Shown here: piece after piece, positions 15,761-24,612 of the stretch | Numbering within the stretch: position 1 is the first letter of the stretch | Layout: each line of letters opens with the position of its first letter | Assembly (NCBI GenBank): GCA_902789325.1 | Contig: CADANN010000030.1 | Location: 1 to 63,649, forward strand | Source of the DNA: an uncultured Spirochaetaceae bacterium | Lineage (GTDB): Bacteria > Spirochaetota > Spirochaetia > Treponematales > Treponemataceae | Direction: 5' to 3' | DNA: 63,649 bases | Position numbers and translations under genes: made by a program | The notes under the pieces: model-generated | Seen by the model: only the letters and a program-made list of their open reading frames with translations | The model's database searches: none | What the model was told of the DNA's origin: nothing

Positions 15761-17068
15761 ATGACCAAAGAAAATACATCATCAAAACTAATAACTTCTC
15801 TTTTTGATACTACTAATCTTTCAAAAGACTCGGTTACCATACTTAATTCATTTGATGAAATAATTCAGGGCGTACGCCCACTTAATAGCCGACAGCTCCA
15901 GCAGCTGCCTGAACACATCCGTAATCTTTCTCATCAGCTTACAGATGACCGCGCAAGCCGTCGCCTGGGCTACATGAACGACAATATTCAGCTTAGTTCT
16001 TATGTACGCTACTATACCTGGTGGAATCTCGTACGCTTAACACGACTTTTTGCAAACCTGCCGGATTCTGTGTTTCCAACCAGCGACACTACTTGTATAG
16101 ACCTGGGAAGTGGCCCTCTCACGGTAGTTACTGCACTCTGGCTTGCACGCCCCGAACTTCGAAAGCTCCGTCTTACCTGGTACTGTCTCGATGTTTCTGC
16201 TAATTCTCTTAGTCTTGGAGAAGATATTTTCCTTTCTATCGCTGCAAAGGCAAAGGCTGCAGATGAATCAATTGAGCCATGGCAGATTATCCGCGTAAAA
16301 GGACCTTTCGGAACTCCAATCAAACAGAAGGCAGGCTTCCTTACCTGTGCAAATATGCTAAATGAACTGGACCAGGCAAGCGACATGCCTCCGGAATTCC
16401 AGACAAAAAAATATTACGAACAGCTTCAGCGCTATACAGAAAAAGATGCGGGCATAATTCTCGTAGAACCGGGCGTTCCTAAGGCTGCCCGCACACTCAG
16501 TCTGCTTCGTACCCGTTACATAAAAGATGGCCGCACAATTGCTGCCCCTTGTCCTCATGCTGGTGAATGCCCTATGAGTGGATTTAAGGCTTATACTGGA
16601 AGTAAAAATAAGTGGTGTAATTTTGCATTTACCACAGAAGACGCTCCTCATAAGCTGCAAAAGCTTTCTGATATGGCTAAGTTGCCGAAAGAGCGCGCAA
16701 CGCTGAGCTTTATGGCGATAGCCCGCGGATCCCTACCCCTTCGCAGCACAGCTGCTCGGAGACTCGCTCAAAATGCTCCACTGGAGCATTTTGACGGCTT
16801 ACAGCCGTCGCTCCCTAAGTTCGGGATGACAAGCGAGTCCGCAATCCGCATCACTTCAGATAAGCTTCGTCTGCCTAACTACATGTGCGGCTACTATGGT
16901 TGCAGTCAGTATGGGCTCGTGCTCGTCACACTCCCGGATGAAAACAACACCCGTCTTCCAAAGCCGCCGTTCCGCCCGAAATCCGGCGACCTTATTCAGG
17001 TTAAAACAAAAACACCGGATTCTCTTCCAAAGGACGAAAAATCCGGTGCATTGATTGTGAAGCTATAA
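15761..17068 (+). CDS. Rsm22-like small-subunit rRNA methyltransferase with in-frame repeat insertion
   Basis: About 435 residues. A class I SAM-binding fold is visible (IDLGSGPLTVVTALWLA, about residues 107-123; LVEPGVPKAARTLSLLR, about 230-246). The downstream metal-binding Cys set CPHAGECPM ... WCNF is diagnostic of the Rsm22 family (a homologue of mitoribosome assembly factors). The C-terminal RITSDKLRLPNYMCGYYGCS also fits. Residues about 320-358 (nt 16722-16836) are foreign-looking and come from a hairpin-rich repeat inserted in frame. ATG 15728 lies inside the upstream palindromic repeat; I prefer ATG 15761, although neither has a good SD. Confidence 0.82.
   Translation: MTKENTSSKLITSLFDTTNLSKDSVTILNSFDEIIQGVRPLNSRQLQQLPEHIRNLSHQLTDDRASRRLGYMNDNIQLSSYVRYYTWWNLVRLTRLFANLPDSVFPTSDTTCIDLGSGPLTVVTALWLARPELRKLRLTWYCLDVSANSLSLGEDIFLSIAAKAKAADESIEPWQIIRVKGPFGTPIKQKAGFLTCANMLNELDQASDMPPEFQTKKYYEQLQRYTEKDAGIILVEPGVPKAARTLSLLRTRYIKDGRTIAAPCPHAGECPMSGFKAYTGSKNKWCNFAFTTEDAPHKLQKLSDMAKLPKERATLSFMAIARGSLPLRSTAARRLAQNAPLEHFDGLQPSLPKFGMTSESAIRITSDKLRLPNYMCGYYGCSQYGLVLVTLPDENNTRLPKPPFRPKSGDLIQVKTKTPDSLPKDEKSGALIVKL
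16722..16836 (+). repeat. Hairpin-rich repeat inserted in the Rsm22-like coding sequence
   Basis: This stretch contains CAAAATGCTCC/GGAGCATTTTG (perfect 11-bp stem), ACGGC/GCCGT, AGCAcAGCTGCT and, at its end, AAGTTCGGGATGACA, a half copy of the dispersed GAACTTG repeat. It keeps the reading frame and has no stop codon. Its base composition is higher in GC than the flanking gene. Confidence 0.6.
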
Positions 17069-17071
17069 GCT

Positions 17072-17479
17072 TTATTTGTTCATAACAGCGCCGCAAACAC
17101 CTGCTACAATTCCAACTACTACCATGTAGAAGCCGAACATTGCTCTCTTAAGAAGCTGTTTACCGATTGCCTTGTAAATACCACCGTTTGTAGTAAATCC
17201 GATTATAAGAACAATTGCACCTGCAAGAGCTACAATTGCGAAAACCAATTTAAGTCCTTTAAGCTGTGGAACAAAGCATGCAACAATACCACAGATTGCT
17301 CCAACAATAATCAAAATAGAACCAATTGCAACGAATCCGCCTTCTTTTGCATTTTTGATAAAATCAAAACCATTTGCAGAAGAACCAAAAAGTCCCTTGA
17401 ACATTGGGCAGAAGAATCCAATAGCAATCAATGCCATTCCAATTAAATAAACAAGAGGTAAGCTACTCTTTTTTCCCAT
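17072..17479 (-). CDS. Small four-helix membrane protein, function unknown
   Basis: A 135-residue hydrophobic protein with four predicted membrane spans (VYLIGMALIAIGFFCPMF, FVAIGSILIIVGAICGIVA, LVFAIVALAGAIVLIIGF, MFGFYMVVVGIVAGVCGAVM) and short loops. No catalytic motif is visible. I choose ATG 17479 because AAAGGAG lies 8 bases upstream; a GTG three codons earlier overlaps this SD. It converges with the Rsm22-like gene, with only 3 bp between their ends. It resembles small membrane proteins common in Treponema genomes, but I cannot name a family. Confidence 0.65.
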   Translation of the reverse strand: MGKKSSLPLVYLIGMALIAIGFFCPMFKGLFGSSANGFDFIKNAKEGGFVAIGSILIIVGAICGIVACFVPQLKGLKLVFAIVALAGAIVLIIGFTTNGGIYKAIGKQLLKRAMFGFYMVVVGIVAGVCGAVMNK

Positions 17480-17587
17480 AAAAATCACTCCTTTTTATTG
17501 GGTTATAGTTTTTTTTCAACTCTCTTCGAAAAAACTTTTACCAATAACATTATTTTATCACACTTTTATGGATTTTCAAGAAAAAGC

Positions 17588-17613
17588 GACCCCGAAACAA
17601 GTTCGGGGTGACG
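17588..17613 (+). repeat. Dispersed palindromic repeat, single copy
   Basis: ACCCCGAAACAAG then TTCGGGGTGACG, directly after the stop of the CrtI-like gene on the minus strand. Same family as 11130, 15688 and 27733. The stem could help terminate the minus-strand transcript. Confidence 0.7.
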
Positions 17614-17615
17614 TT

Positions 17616-19112
17616 TTATATAAACTCTTCGCCAAAGTCGCGGCATAGTAATTGTACTGCCTGGCGACCGGTATAAACTGCAATTGGTAAGCCACCTGGC
17701 ATCTGAATGCGCTGACCTGCAAAATAAACTCCGAACAACGATTCCAGTTCCTGTGGATAGTTATATTGCTTGCCGCCTTTTTCCCAGACACTCATCCAGC
17801 TGCCTTCGTAAGAACCAGTATAGCGTTCATAGGTACAAGGAGTTGCAACATCAATTACTTCGAGGTTTTCACCAATTTCAGGTACAAATTTGGAAATCTC
17901 TTTTACAAAAAGCTCGCCCAGTTCCTGTTTTTTTGCTTTATAGGTTCCATCGGCTTTTGCAGCCTTCCAGAAACCATAGCTTTCACCAATTAACAGACAG
18001 GTAACGGCCGTACACCCTTCCGGAGAATGATCTTTATAAGCTGCATAATTGTAAATACGAAGTTCTGTCCATTTACAGCCTGCATATTCAAAAGGTTTTT
18101 CCAGAGGGAATACACAACAGTAAGGCAAGCGAGACAAATCAGCCTTTACGCCAAGTCCTATGAACATATTCTGCTCGGTTTTGGCCTCGTGGCGCATTGT
18201 ATTTACCCAAGGTTCATCAACCATAGTATCAAAAAGACAGTCCACAGCGGCACGAGCATCCTGAGTTACTATAACTGCATCGGCTTCAAGTTCAGAAGTT
18301 TCACCCCCTCTTCCATCACTAATGACTACACCGCGAACTTCATAATCTTCTGTATGAATATTTTCAGCTTTTGTGCGGAACAGGATTTTTCCGCCAAGCG
18401 ATTTATAGGTTTCGAGCATATTATTTGCCATGCGGATTGAACCGCCATCCGGATAACCACAGTCTCCGCTTGCAAAAGAACCCATTGTGTAGATAAAAGA
18501 AAGGGCATTATAGCGATAGCCAATCACACTTTTTAAAAGATGCTGTAAGTTTTTATTTTTAAACTTAGAAACATATTCCATATAACTGATGTTTTTGAGA
18601 TACGGAACACGCATAACCGCCGGCAGCATTTTTATGAATTCCATAGGGTTGATTTTTACCGGAGTGCGGCACTTACATCCCTTGGTATCAAAAACCGGCA
18701 TATGGAAATTTGTAAAATCTTTTATTGCACGGCACATTTTTTTAATCATGCGCTTATCTTCTGGAGCATATTCAATTAAAGCCTGCTCCATCTGTGGCAA
18801 AAATCTATAAAGACAGACTTTTTTTCCATTTTCATCAAAAACTGTATATAACGGATCTCGTAATTCTATTGGATTATTGTCCTGTAAGGCACCAGTTTCT
18901 TTCCAAACCTTATTTAATGGCATTTCCGGGCTTGAACCTGTGAGCCAGTGCATGCCACCTTCAAAATAATAGCCTTTTCGGCTCCAGCTTGTAGAAAGAC
19001 CACCCGGAATATTGTGCTGTTCTACGATTGTTACATCAAAACCTGCGCGAGCTGCATAAATTCCAGCCGAAAGCCCCGAAATTCCTGCACCAATTACAAC
19101 TAATTTATACAT
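17616..19112 (-). CDS. FAD-dependent oxidoreductase, CrtI/carotenoid isomerase-like
   Basis: About 499 residues. The N-terminal dinucleotide-binding motif YKLVVIGAGISGLSAGIYAA (residues 2-21) is followed by VEQHNIPGGLSTSW, the GGL/GGxS region typical of phytoene desaturase, prolycopene isomerase and amine-oxidase-like enzymes. The C-terminal FAGQRIQMPGGLPIAVYTGR is the second FAD-contacting motif. No carotenoid synthesis genes are nearby, so the true substrate is open; many such paralogues act on other polyenes or lipids. ATG 19112 is chosen because it begins just before the Rossmann motif; eight more residues are open upstream. Confidence 0.85.
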   Translation of the reverse strand: MYKLVVIGAGISGLSAGIYAARAGFDVTIVEQHNIPGGLSTSWSRKGYYFEGGMHWLTGSSPEMPLNKVWKETGALQDNNPIELRDPLYTVFDENGKKVCLYRFLPQMEQALIEYAPEDKRMIKKMCRAIKDFTNFHMPVFDTKGCKCRTPVKINPMEFIKMLPAVMRVPYLKNISYMEYVSKFKNKNLQHLLKSVIGYRYNALSFIYTMGSFASGDCGYPDGGSIRMANNMLETYKSLGGKILFRTKAENIHTEDYEVRGVVISDGRGGETSELEADAVIVTQDARAAVDCLFDTMVDEPWVNTMRHEAKTEQNMFIGLGVKADLSRLPYCCVFPLEKPFEYAGCKWTELRIYNYAAYKDHSPEGCTAVTCLLIGESYGFWKAAKADGTYKAKKQELGELFVKEISKFVPEIGENLEVIDVATPCTYERYTGSYEGSWMSVWEKGGKQYNYPQELESLFGVYFAGQRIQMPGGLPIAVYTGRQAVQLLCRDFGEEFI

Positions 19113-19245
19113 ATAATATAATTTTAACATACCCAATCAAGATAAATCAATCAAAATTTAGCTAAACATCATGAAAGCTGACACTATATATAGAAATATC
19201 TCGATTACTTGACTTTCCATACCATTAAGGTATAATTTTACCGAT

Positions 19246-20358
19246 ATGTCACAATGGCTTTTTATTGTATTGTCTGGCGTTTTATCGTTTGTCTCAATGC
19301 CTTTAATCATACTTTTCTGTAAAAAATTCAGTTTGTATGATTATCAGAACGCACGAAAGATTCATTCGGGAAACATACCACGACTTGGCGGAGTTGGAAT
19401 CTTCTTTTCTTTTATGATTTCAGCTTCTATTTTTTTAACAACAGATAAAATCACAAACATACACAGGATTCTTCCGTTAATTATCGCTGCTGCTATTATT
19501 TTTGTTTTTGCCGTTCTTGATGATCTTTTAACTCTTCCGGCAATTATAAAACTTATTGTTCAGCTTATTGCTGTTTCAATTGTAGTTTTTAACGGATTCC
19601 GTTTCCGCCAGATTTTTGGCTGGGTACTCCCTCTTCCTGTAAGTATTATTTTGACTTTTTGCTGGATTCTTGGAGTTATTAACGCCTACAACCTGATTGA
19701 TGGTTTGGATGGACTTTGCGGAAGTTTCTCTATTTCTGCAATTATTACTCTTGGTATTCTTTACACCTTGACTGGAAATGAAGAAGCTACTCTCTGCTAT
19801 ATTCTGGCAGCGTCTATCCTTGGATTCTTGTGCTTCAACTGGCCTCCTGCTAAGCTTTTTATGGGTGATGCTGGTTCTCAGTTCCTTGGATTTATGATTT
19901 CTGTATTCCCTCTTTTTGATTCAAGCAATGTATTTGAATACAACAAGCTTTTGATTATGATTGTAATCACTGCATTCCCTGTTTTTGATACAATTGCAGC
20001 AATCTGGCGAAGAATTCGCGATAAGAGACCTATTATGTCTCCAGACCGCTCTCATCTTCATCACAAACTTTTGAACATGGGATATTCAAAGTATACAGCA
20101 TTGTATCTGCTTTGTTTCCTTCAGTTCCTGCTTTGTGGTTCAGTAATCATTTCTTACTTCCTTGGTTCAGGACGTGGTATGGCATTACTGCTTGAATCTA
20201 CAACCTTTATTGTACTTTTCTTTAGTTTTGTTCATTACACAAACCGTGCAGTAATCAAAAAGAATCAAAAGGAAGCTGCAGATACCCTGGAAGCTTTGAA
20301 CACTGCAAACTTAGAAGAAATTAACGGTGGAACTGAAGAGACTGAGAAAAAAGAATAG
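19246..20358 (+). CDS. Undecaprenyl-phosphate GlcNAc-1-phosphate transferase-like (WecA/TagO/MraY family)
   Basis: A 370-residue membrane protein with about ten to eleven helices. Diagnostic cytoplasmic motifs are ARKIHSGNIPRLGG (about residues 36-49), DDLLTLPA, NAYNLIDGLDGLCG (about 146-159), FMGDAGSQFLGF (about 205-216) and the RSHLHHKLL metal/nucleotide loop (about 266-274). The HLHH form is typical of WecA/TagO/Rfe rather than MraY. It transfers a sugar-1-phosphate from UDP-sugar to undecaprenyl phosphate, starting a surface polysaccharide. The charged C-terminal tail (EEINGGTEETEKKE) is cytoplasmic. It stands alone and converges with the UDG-like gene. Confidence 0.9.
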   Translation: MSQWLFIVLSGVLSFVSMPLIILFCKKFSLYDYQNARKIHSGNIPRLGGVGIFFSFMISASIFLTTDKITNIHRILPLIIAAAIIFVFAVLDDLLTLPAIIKLIVQLIAVSIVVFNGFRFRQIFGWVLPLPVSIILTFCWILGVINAYNLIDGLDGLCGSFSISAIITLGILYTLTGNEEATLCYILAASILGFLCFNWPPAKLFMGDAGSQFLGFMISVFPLFDSSNVFEYNKLLIMIVITAFPVFDTIAAIWRRIRDKRPIMSPDRSHLHHKLLNMGYSKYTALYLLCFLQFLLCGSVIISYFLGSGRGMALLLESTTFIVLFFSFVHYTNRAVIKKNQKEAADTLEALNTANLEEINGGTEETEKKE

Positions 20359-20360
20359 GC

Positions 20361-21116
20361 CTAAGCCTTAAAAATCTCGTTTCGATGCAAAACGCCAAGC
20401 TCGTGAATGCTAGATTCCAGCGTGGCGTTTTTTTGTGCCTCTGCAGGTTTTTGATTGATATAATCTCCAAGATCAATTGTAAAGCGGTTCATAGAAAAAT
20501 GCTGAAATACAAAAACCTTTTGCCAGGCTTTTGGAGTGCAGGAAGCCTTTAAGGTATCGCGGTACGAAGCAAAAATCCCTTTTTCCTTTAATTCAGAATA
20601 ACCGACAAGCCAAAGTTCAGTTCCAAGTTCTGCATGCAATTGGGCAGTACGCTTTGCCATCCAAATTTGGCTTTCTTCTATTAAATCAGCTATCTTTTTA
20701 CCACCCTGCTTAGCTATAGTTTTGAGCTGAGCCGTTTTGGCACTATGAACTGGAGTTTTGTTCAGAATAATCACATTGCGGCGGAAGTCAATTCCAAGTT
20801 CTGGATTACGGCGGAAATAACCTTCTGCAATTTTTCCGGCCTGGCCTACAAGGTAGCGGTTATTTTTTGCAAGCTGCTCGTCTTTTCCAGGATTATCTCC
20901 TATAACAATCAACTTAATATCATCATCTTTTGTAACATCATCAAGTGCACGGTTATAAACAACAGTTGTTTCAAACGGATATTCAGGTGTCTTTGCCAGA
21001 ATGGCAGCATCTTTCTGAAGCTTAGTGAGCTCTGGAGCCGAAGCCTTCCATTCTTCTATCTTACTGCGCAAATCATCCTTAAAATCACAAAAATATTTCC
21101 ACTGCTGTTCTGTCAT
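20361..21116 (-). CDS. Uracil-DNA glycosylase superfamily protein
   Basis: A 251-residue protein. The motif KLIVIGDNPGKDEQ (about residues 68-81) corresponds to motif A (GxxPG) of the UDG superfamily. VFQHFSMNRF (about residues 202-211) corresponds to the C-terminal His loop (HPS-like, here HFS). The N-terminal 60 residues are helical and not typical. The family removes uracil or acts on related lesions in DNA, but some members are inactive or have other roles. With the variant HFS loop I can claim only superfamily membership. It ends 3 bp from the convergent transferase gene. Confidence 0.7.
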   Translation of the reverse strand: MTEQQWKYFCDFKDDLRSKIEEWKASAPELTKLQKDAAILAKTPEYPFETTVVYNRALDDVTKDDDIKLIVIGDNPGKDEQLAKNNRYLVGQAGKIAEGYFRRNPELGIDFRRNVIILNKTPVHSAKTAQLKTIAKQGGKKIADLIEESQIWMAKRTAQLHAELGTELWLVGYSELKEKGIFASYRDTLKASCTPKAWQKVFVFQHFSMNRFTIDLGDYINQKPAEAQKNATLESSIHELGVLHRNEIFKA

Positions 21117-21214
21117 CGGCTTTTCCTTTTTCTTTTACAATTCTTTGATTATAGTATAAAATATAAACATTGCATAAGCAAATCAACGAACAAAATATAC
21201 TTTCTGGAGGAATT

Positions 21215-22069
21215 ATGAAAAAACTTCTTGCACTCGCCATTACCGCAAGCCTGAGCCTTTCTCTTTTTGCGGCTGACATCTTTACATACGCTCCGATTAC
21301 CGGCAACGTAAAAGCCTACACCGAAACAGATTTTTCTATCGCTTCGCGATTCGGCACATTATACAGAACTCCAAGTTCAAAAATCACACACAGTTTTGAT
21401 TCAAATGGAAAAGAAATTTCATCTTCTGAACTTACACCAAAAGATGCTGTAATTAATACAATTGCTTCAGAGTACGACAGAACCGGCAATTTGATTGGTC
21501 AGGTTTGCACAAGTGCTGACGGCGAAATTGTATGGAAGAATACTTATACTTTCAAAAACGGCATTAAGCTTGATGCTTCTGAGTATGACAGAAAAGGCAA
21601 TCTCCGTGCCCGCACAATCTACACATACGACAATAATCTTCTTATTGATGAATCTTGCTACGACGGCGAAGGTGCTCTTATCTGGAAGACAATTTACAAG
21701 TATGACGAAAACAACCGCCTTGCTTCTGTAAATGAATATAATCCTGATGGCTCTCTCAGCGAGCTTACTTCTTACAATTATACAGAATCTGGTGCTATTG
21801 ATTCTCTTTCTAAGCTTGATGCTTACGCTGGCCGCCAGACTCAGTTAGTTTTCCGCTATGGAACAAACGGTCTTCTTAATGAAATTACAACTTATAATGC
21901 AGATAAGCAGGTAACTAAGAGAACTCTCTTGAAGTATGATGACAAGGGAAATGTAAACAAGGTTTCTGAATATGATGTTGCAGAAAAGTTTGGAACTACA
22001 GTAAACGAACTTGTTTCTATGTCTGAATATAGCTTTGAATATGCAGGAAGCGCAGCTGATGCTAAGTAA
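21215..22069 (+). CDS. Exported protein with YD-like repeats, unknown function
   Basis: A 284-residue protein with a signal peptide (MKKLLALAITASLSLSLFAA, cleavage near AA-D). The mature part is made of repeated tyrosine-rich units such as YDRTGNLIGQV, YDRKGNLRARTIYTYD, YDGEGALIWKTIYKYD and YNPDGSLSELTSYNY. This pattern is like YD/RHS-type or beta-strand repeats and suggests an extended beta structure at the cell surface or in the periplasm. ATG 21215 follows a strong TGGAGGAATT site; 15 further codons are open upstream but lack support. The terminator at 22084 closes the unit. Confidence 0.8.
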   Translation: MKKLLALAITASLSLSLFAADIFTYAPITGNVKAYTETDFSIASRFGTLYRTPSSKITHSFDSNGKEISSSELTPKDAVINTIASEYDRTGNLIGQVCTSADGEIVWKNTYTFKNGIKLDASEYDRKGNLRARTIYTYDNNLLIDESCYDGEGALIWKTIYKYDENNRLASVNEYNPDGSLSELTSYNYTESGAIDSLSKLDAYAGRQTQLVFRYGTNGLLNEITTYNADKQVTKRTLLKYDDKGNVNKVSEYDVAEKFGTTVNELVSMSEYSFEYAGSAADAK

Positions 22070-22083
22070 AATGCCAAATGCAT

Positions 22084-22120
22084 AAAAAAAGCGCGATGTG
22101 AAAAACATCGCGCTTTTTTT
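22084..22120. terminator. Bidirectional rho-independent terminator
   Basis: GCGCGATGT (22091-22099) and ACATCGCGC (22105-22113) with loop GAAAA, A7 before and T7 after. It is placed between the convergent YD-like gene and rubrerythrin. Confidence 0.9.
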
Positions 22121-22142
22121 ATGTCCATTGTTCTAGAAACTA

Positions 22143-22679
22143 TTAATAATTTGTAGCTTCAATCTGGAAATAAGCCTGTGGGTGAGCACATACTGGGCAT
22201 ACCTTTGGAGCTTCTTTTCCAATTACGATGTGACCGCAGTTGCGGCACTGCCAGATTGCATCGCCGTCGCTTGAGAATACAAGCTTATCTTCAATATTCT
22301 TAAGAAGCTTGCGATAGCGCTCTTCGTGATGCTTTTCAATTGCGGCAACACCTTCAAAAAGTTTTGCGATATATTCAAAGCCTTCTTCGCGTGCAGTCTT
22401 AGCGAATCCGTCGTACATATCTGTCCATTCGTAGTTTTCGCCTTCTGCTGCAGCCTTAAGGTTTTCTTCTGTTGTACCTACGCCACCATTAAGAAGCTTG
22501 TACCACATCTTTGCGTGTTCTTTTTCGTTATCTGCAGTTTCAAGGAAGATAGCAGCAATCTGCTCGTAGCCTTCTTTTTTAGCCTGACTAGCGAAATAAG
22601 TGTACTTATTACGTGCCTGAGATTCACCTGCAAATGCTGTCTGCAGGTTCTTTTCGGTCTGTGTTCCTTTGATATCCAT
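22143..22679 (-). CDS. rbr: Rubrerythrin
   Basis: A 178-residue cytoplasmic di-iron peroxidase that removes hydrogen peroxide in anaerobes. The N-terminal four-helix bundle carries the iron ligands in [11 protein letters not shown] (about residue 19), [13 protein letters not shown] (about residues 46-58) and [14 protein letters not shown] (about 118-131). The C-terminal rubredoxin-like domain has CRNCGH and CPVCAHPQ (about residues 151-171), giving the four Cys ligands with the usual CxxC spacing. It is monocistronic with the terminator at 22084-22120. Its presence fits an anaerobic host-associated spirochaete. Confidence 0.95.
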   Translation of the reverse strand: MDIKGTQTEKNLQTAFAGESQARNKYTYFASQAKKEGYEQIAAIFLETADNEKEHAKMWYKLLNGGVGTTEENLKAAAEGENYEWTDMYDGFAKTAREEGFEYIAKLFEGVAAIEKHHEERYRKLLKNIEDKLVFSSDGDAIWQCRNCGHIVIGKEAPKVCPVCAHPQAYFQIEATNY

Positions 22680-22813
22680 TTTTACGCTCCTATTATATAA
22701 AAATATATTGTATTAAATATAATCCAGAAATATAAGAAAGTAAAATAAAAAATCTGTTAATCACTTGAAAACAGACCAAAGATGTTTTACCATATAATAT
22801 TGAGAGGAATTAT

Positions 22814-24601
22814 ATGAAAACTATAGGCATCAAATTAGCGGACGGTTCTTTTTACCCTGTACTTGAGGATAATACACCTTCGGAAAAGAAGCTTGAACTC
22901 ACTACGGCTCATAACAACCAGACCAAAGTTATGGTTGATTTGTACCGTTCTGCTACCTGTTCAATGGAAGATGCTGAATATGTTGATTCCCTCCAGATTG
23001 ATAATCTTAATGCACATCCTAATGGTGAAGCTGACATTAAATTTACAGTTTCCCTTGATGAAGACAATCAGCTTTCTGCAAAAATTGTAGACAGCGAAAC
23101 AGGAAATGAAAGTAACACATCTATTACTCTTGTTTCCCGCACTCTCGAAGAACGCCTTGTAACTGATGAATATGATATAAATGATTCAGAAGAAAAATCC
23201 GGAGCAGGAGCTGCGGTTGCCGGTGCAGTTGCGGCAGGTGGCCTTCTTGCGGCTGCGGCGGCTTTGAGAAATAAAGGTTTAGATGAAGAAGAGACTTCTG
23301 AGCCTGAAACAGAGCCGGAACCAGTTGCCGAAGAACCTGAAGTTGAAACAATTGAAGAAAGCGTTCCTGTTGAAGATGAAACTTTTGTAGACGAGCCTGT
23401 GGTAGAAGAAACCGTCGAAGAATCAACAGAAGAAATTGTAACTGAAGATGAACCTGTTTTTGATGAAAACCCGGTTGAAGAGACAACTGATGATATAGTA
23501 ATTGATGAGCCAGTCATTGAAGAATCAAATGATGATTTTGTGATTGACGAACCAGTTACTGAAGAAGAAACTATAGAAGATACAGAAACCACAGAAGACA
23601 TCGCCGGTGAATTTTCTGATATGGACTTTGATCTGCCGGACGATACTACCAGCACAGATGAAACAGTGGTTGAGACCGACGAAACTACCGAAGATCTCTC
23701 TTCTGATGAAACCATCGCTGAAGACTTCGCAACATCAGATGATACTATAATCAGCGATGACACAGAACTTCAAGATATGGACTTCGACCTGCCAGACGAC
23801 ACAGACAGTACGGTAGATGAGCCTGTCGAAACAACCACAGATTTCGATACATCAGACGACACTATATCAGCTGATGATACAATTAGTGACGACTCTACTC
23901 TGCCTGATATGGATTTTGACTTTCCTGATGATACAGAATCAACTGAAACTACCGAAACCGAAACTGATTCTGAATTACCAGATGATTTCTTTAATACAGA
24001 CGATTTTGACAACACAGAGGATACTATGAACGACTCAACTTTTGATACTGACACACCAGTAGCCGGAGGCTTAAACTTTGACGGACTTTACGACGAAGAA
24101 ACAGAACGCGGCACTCCAGCTCAAAATGACGAAGACGATGTAAAGAAGAAAACTAAGGTTCCGGTAATCATCTGTATTATTTGTGCAATAATCTGTATTA
24201 TCGCAACTCTTTTGATTCTGTTTATCATTCCTTCAAAATATAATCTTATTACTAAAAAACATGCAAAAGAAACTGTTGCCGTAGAAGCACCTGCTCCAGA
24301 GCCATCTCCAGCTCCTGTCGTTGAACCAGAACCAGAGCCGGAGCCTGCCGTTCCTGAAGCAAAAGAAGATGAAATCATCATCATTGAAAAGGCAGAAGAA
24401 GTTGTTCCTGCCCAGCCTCCTGTTGCAGAAGAAAAACCTAAGGATATTACTTACAAGATTAAGTGGGGCGATACTCTTTGGGATATTGCAGACACTTACT
24501 ATAAGAATCCTTGGCGATACAAGTATATTGCCCGCTATAACGGAATCAGAAATCCGGATTATATTATTTCTGGAACAATTATAACTATTCCAGCACAGTA
24601 A
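22814..24601 (+). CDS. Membrane protein: DnaK-SBD-like domain, acidic repeats, TM and LysM
   Basis: A 595-residue protein with an unusual order. Residues about 1-118 resemble the beta-sandwich substrate-binding domain of DnaK (VDLYRSATCSMEDAEYVDSL, then LNAHPNGEADIKFTVSLDED). An Ala/Gly-rich stretch (about 133-155) follows. About 160-430 is a highly acidic, Thr/Asp/Glu-rich low-complexity region with DMDFDLPDDT-type repeats. A single TM helix lies at about 449-473 (VIICIICAIICIIATLLILF), then a Pro/Glu linker. A C-terminal LysM domain (about 546-595: IKWGDTLWDIADTYY and the IISGTIITIP end) would bind peptidoglycan outside. N-in/C-out topology is likely. The function is unknown, but it may link cytoplasm and cell wall. 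Confidence 0.8.
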   Translation: MKTIGIKLADGSFYPVLEDNTPSEKKLELTTAHNNQTKVMVDLYRSATCSMEDAEYVDSLQIDNLNAHPNGEADIKFTVSLDEDNQLSAKIVDSETGNESNTSITLVSRTLEERLVTDEYDINDSEEKSGAGAAVAGAVAAGGLLAAAAALRNKGLDEEETSEPETEPEPVAEEPEVETIEESVPVEDETFVDEPVVEETVEESTEEIVTEDEPVFDENPVEETTDDIVIDEPVIEESNDDFVIDEPVTEEETIEDTETTEDIAGEFSDMDFDLPDDTTSTDETVVETDETTEDLSSDETIAEDFATSDDTIISDDTELQDMDFDLPDDTDSTVDEPVETTTDFDTSDDTISADDTISDDSTLPDMDFDFPDDTESTETTETETDSELPDDFFNTDDFDNTEDTMNDSTFDTDTPVAGGLNFDGLYDEETERGTPAQNDEDDVKKKTKVPVIICIICAIICIIATLLILFIIPSKYNLITKKHAKETVAVEAPAPEPSPAPVVEPEPEPEPAVPEAKEDEIIIIEKAEEVVPAQPPVAEEKPKDITYKIKWGDTLWDIADTYYKNPWRYKYIARYNGIRNPDYIISGTIITIPAQ

Positions 24602-24612
24602 GCAGGCGTTCA

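Noticed and set aside
23068..23763. 231-codon Ser-rich frame antisense to the LysM protein
   Set aside because: It is the mirror of Asp/Glu/Thr-rich repeats of the plus-strand gene; low-complexity antisense frames of this kind are artefacts.
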